Below, one piece after another: positions 61,668-64,000 of a stretch of 64,000 nt of DNA. A program made the position numbers and the translations under genes. Below the pieces are notes generated by a model, which saw only the letters and a list, made by a program, of their open reading frames with translations, was not told where the DNA came from and searched no databases. The first letter of the stretch is position 1. Each line of letters starts with the position of its first letter. Source of the DNA: Pseudofrankia coriaricola (GTDB taxonomy: Bacteria > Actinomycetota > Actinomycetes > Frankiales > Frankiaceae). The stretch is from the NCBI RefSeq assembly GCF_001854805.1, contig NZ_MBLO01000243.1:62001-126000 (forward strand), given 5' to 3'.

Positions 61668-63415
61668 GCCGCGCCCCGGTACGCGACGGGGCCACCGGCG
61701 ACGAGGGTGGCGGCGACGGAGCCGGCGGGTGCGCCGGCGGGTGGCCGGTAGCCGGCCGCGGCGGCCGGCAGGTACCCGCCGGCGAAGCGCAGGGCGGCCG
61801 CCCGGGCGGCGTAGGCCGCGCCGAGCATCAGCTCATCCGCGACGTCGACCACGCTGCGGCTGGTCACGTCGGCGAGGTAGCTGCCCTCGGCCCACTCGTT
61901 GAACGCGCCGAGCGCCGGGCCGCACCAGATCTGGTAGTCGGTGACCCGGTCGGCGGCCGCGGAGATCGCCCAGCTCGACGACAGGCCGAGGTACCAGCGG
62001 AATACCAGCGCCATCCGCCGCTTCGGGTTGCCCTCGGCGCGGGTGATCTGCTCGGGGTCGCGGCGGTTGAAGTAGGCGACGGTGTCGGCCCAGACATCGG
62101 CGACCGGGCGGCGCAGCACCGAACGCTCCAGCCAGTCGACGTCGGCGGCGGGCAGCGCCTCGAGCCCGTCGTGCGCCCGGTACATCTCCAGCAGCCGCCG
62201 GGCGCGGCCGGCGAACATCGTGCCGGACCGCAGCACCTGGACCTCGGCGCCGATCTCGAACATGTCCGACGCGGGCGCGAGGTCGACGTCGGTCGGGCCG
62301 GCGCGGCCCAGCAGCGCCTTCGCCGGCTCCGACTGGCCGGACTCGACGCACGACTGGTTGACCGAGCCGGTGACCACGTAGGCGGCGCCCATCGCGAACG
62401 CGGCCAGCACGGCCGCGGGCGTGCCGATGCCGCCCGCGGCGCCGACCCGTGGCGGGCGCCGGTAGCCGAGCTCGGCGGCGACGGCGTCGCGCAGCCGGAT
62501 GATCTCCGGGAGGAGCACCGCGAGCGGGCGACGATCGGTGTGCCCGCCGGAGTCGGCCTCGACGGTGACGTCGTCGGCCATCGGCACCGCCCTCGCCAGC
62601 TCGGCCTGCTCGGCGGTGACGGTCCCCGCCGCCACCAGCGCCCGCACGATCGGCTCGGGCGCGGGGCGCAGGAAGTGCTCCGCGACCTCCTGGCGGGACA
62701 GCTTCGCGACCACCCGGTGGCTGGCGACGGGCCGGCCGGACCGGTCGCGGTGCAGGCCCGAGACACGGTAGGCGACGATCTGCGGGGTGAGCGCCACGAA
62801 CGCCGACGCCTCGACGCAGCGAACCTGGTGGCGCAGGCAGGCGGCCAGGGTGGCCCGCTCCAGCTCCAGCTCGTTCGGGCTGTGGATGAGGTTGCAGGCG
62901 AACGGCGCCGCGCCGACGCCGCGGCGGATCTCGGCGAGCGCGGTGTCCAGCCGGTCGGGCAGGACACCCGCGGCTCCGAACGACGCGAGCAGGCCGGCGC
63001 GGGCCAGGGCGATGACCATCCGGGGCGAGGCGATGCCGTTGGCCATCGCGCCGGTCATGTAGGACAGGCGGACGCCGTGGTCGGCACGGAACCCGGCCGC
63101 GCCGAGCTGCTCGGGCAGTGTGGGCGGGGCGACGGCGAGCACCGCCGCGCCGGCGGCGTGGGCGGCCGCCGGGTCCGCGGTCACCGCGAGCCGGCCCGCC
63201 TGGTCGCGGACCAGCAGGCAGGGGTTCCCCACCCGGGCAAGCGCCGCGTAGATGTCGCGCCCCGTGCGTCCGAGACCGTCGGCGTCGAGGGTGGCCGGCA
63301 CGTCGGCGCCTCGGCCGGCCGCGCGCGGGCCGCCCGCCGCGGGCCGGACCGCCTGGGGTGGGACGGATGTCATGGGCGGGGCCGGTCGTGCGAGGGCTGG
63401 GGGTGGTGTCGTCAC
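61664..63415 (-). CDS. pfaD: PfaD-type enoyl reductase of a PUFA/secondary-lipid synthase
   Basis: 583-residue FMN TIM-barrel protein of the nitronate-monooxygenase-like PfaD family, a trans-acting enoyl reductase. Seen: [20 protein letters not shown] and [20 protein letters not shown] (FMN barrel), [40 protein letters not shown] with [20 protein letters not shown], and the PfaD-specific C-terminus ([33 protein letters not shown]). GTG 63415 starts five bases after the upstream dehydratase gene and has AAGGAG upstream. It reduces the double bond left by the dehydratase during chain building. Confidence 0.93.
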   Translation of the reverse strand: MTTPPPALARPAPPMTSVPPQAVRPAAGGPRAAGRGADVPATLDADGLGRTGRDIYAALARVGNPCLLVRDQAGRLAVTADPAAAHAAGAAVLAVAPPTLPEQLGAAGFRADHGVRLSYMTGAMANGIASPRMVIALARAGLLASFGAAGVLPDRLDTALAEIRRGVGAAPFACNLIHSPNELELERATLAACLRHQVRCVEASAFVALTPQIVAYRVSGLHRDRSGRPVASHRVVAKLSRQEVAEHFLRPAPEPIVRALVAAGTVTAEQAELARAVPMADDVTVEADSGGHTDRRPLAVLLPEIIRLRDAVAAELGYRRPPRVGAAGGIGTPAAVLAAFAMGAAYVVTGSVNQSCVESGQSEPAKALLGRAGPTDVDLAPASDMFEIGAEVQVLRSGTMFAGRARRLLEMYRAHDGLEALPAADVDWLERSVLRRPVADVWADTVAYFNRRDPEQITRAEGNPKRRMALVFRWYLGLSSSWAISAAADRVTDYQIWCGPALGAFNEWAEGSYLADVTSRSVVDVADELMLGAAYAARAAALRFAGGYLPAAAAGYRPPAGAPAGSVAATLVAGGPVAYRGAA

Positions 63416-63420
63416 GATGC

Positions 63421-64000
63421 TCAGGCTCCTTCGCCGCGCTCGCCGCGCCCGCCGGTCGGGACGAGGTCGCCCACGTCCTGGCCGCGCGCGTCGGCGGCGC
63501 GGATCTCCGCCGCTATGTCGGTGAGTCCGTAGATGCGCAGTCCCGGCTTCCAGACGCTGGCATCGGCGACGACCCGGACCCGTCCCGGGCCGCGCAGGAC
63601 CTCGCGGATGTGCGCCTCGATGGTCATCTCGCCGTCCTCGGCGAGGATCTGGCCCCGGTACCGCCAGCTCATCGGCAGGCCGGTCGGCAGGACGAACACC
63701 GGTTCGTCGAGCCCGTCGGCCAGGCCGGTGTCGACCATCCACTCCTGGATCGCCTGGATGACGGCCTCGATGCCAAGCGAGCCGGGCATCACCGGGTCGA
63801 GCCAGAAGTGCCGGGAGAAGAACCAGTCGTCGGCGCGTACCTCGCGGGTCGCGTGCAGGTAGCCGCGCCCGTGGTCGCCGCCGCCGTCGACGACGGTGAC
63901 CTCGTCGAGCAGCGCCATCGCGCCGGTCGCGCACAGCGGCGCGCCGGCCGCGCGGCGGCCGGCCACGTCGATGGTGCGCGCCGCCGCGGCGGGCGGCCGG
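63421..64000 (-). CDS. PfaC-like protein, C-terminal FabA-type dehydratase domain (partial)
   Basis: The last 193 codons of a gene extending past the right edge; no stop or start interrupts the frame up to base 64000. FFSRHFWLDPVMPGSLGIEA is the hot-dog dehydratase signature (catalytic His in RHF) seen in PfaC/HglC C-termini, and VVADASVWKPGLRIYGLTDI closes the domain. It should dehydrate 3-hydroxyacyl-ACP. The ketosynthase and ACP modules, if present, lie outside the window. Confidence 0.88.
   Translation of the reverse strand, partial: RPPAAAARTIDVAGRRAAGAPLCATGAMALLDEVTVVDGGGDHGRGYLHATREVRADDWFFSRHFWLDPVMPGSLGIEAVIQAIQEWMVDTGLADGLDEPVFVLPTGLPMSWRYRGQILAEDGEMTIEAHIREVLRGPGRVRVVADASVWKPGLRIYGLTDIAAEIRAADARGQDVGDLVPTGGRGERGEGA

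Noticed and set aside
63416-63934. Extending pfaD upstream to about 63934
   Set aside because: The upstream part reads the PfaC-like dehydratase in the wrong frame; the dehydratase frame has clear FabA motifs and its own stop at 63421.

Overview
This is a very GC-rich window from a filamentous actinobacterium. Gene content points to Frankia or Pseudofrankia: a nitrate/nitrite-sensing histidine kinase, many acyl-CoA and P450 genes, a PUFA-synthase-like operon with its own acyl-CoA carboxylase, GTG starts, tight ATGA/GTGA overlaps, and intragenic minisatellites. The genus is inference from style and content; no rRNA or tRNA gene was seen. I found no insertion sequence, phage or CRISPR array.

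Layout. 1-7.6 kb: truncated sensor kinase, a TrmB/LuxR-like regulator behind a 42-bp tandem repeat, a divergent LysR/EamA exporter pair, a SpoU methyltransferase and a Clp_N protein. 7.9-25.9 kb: a large catabolic region. Leftward genes are a large alpha/beta hydrolase, a TetR regulator, an acyl-CoA ligase and a solute-binding lipoprotein. Rightward genes are a CaiB CoA-transferase, a DUF35 protein, a Cys-less thiolase, an aldehyde dehydrogenase, an amidohydrolase, a 3Fe-4S ferredoxin, an SDR, a P450, a deazaflavin reductase, an APH-type kinase and a second SDR. The set fits activation, oxidation and retro-aldol shortening of a hydrophobic acid, perhaps a steroid or terpenoid. 26-36 kb: AbiEi/DUF559 protein, MarR/MFS efflux pair, small membrane protein, a frameshifted gene, a flavoprotein, a FAD-oxidase remnant, a Nudix protein, a Clp_N/HTH protein with twin operators and a methyltransferase.

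36-52 kb: a LysM/BTAD membrane protein coupled to a leader ORF, a membrane-FMN-reductase fusion, an APH kinase plus acyl-CoA dehydrogenase pair resembling a split ACAD10/11, an ankyrin protein, a second flavoprotein, a MerR/aldo-keto reductase pair, a crotonase, a hydrolase, a Ser/Thr kinase with an extracytoplasmic bulb-lectin domain, a lipoprotein and a 2-oxoglutarate oxygenase. 53.5-56 kb: an iron locus with two IdeR/DmdR-type boxes, a short His-rich ORF, a shortened PanD-like protein and a hydroxamate-type N-monooxygenase. 57.6-64 kb (leftward): a coupled operon of a PfaC-like dehydratase end, PfaD, fused AccDA, AccB and AccC, apparently supplying malonyl-CoA to a secondary-lipid synthase.

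Non-coding space is rich in tandem repeats, perfect dyads and hairpins. Two loci 21 kb apart (5.9 and 27.4 kb) share a two-copy repeat with the same 64-bp spacing. Family assignments rest on motifs read by eye; substrates are inferred.
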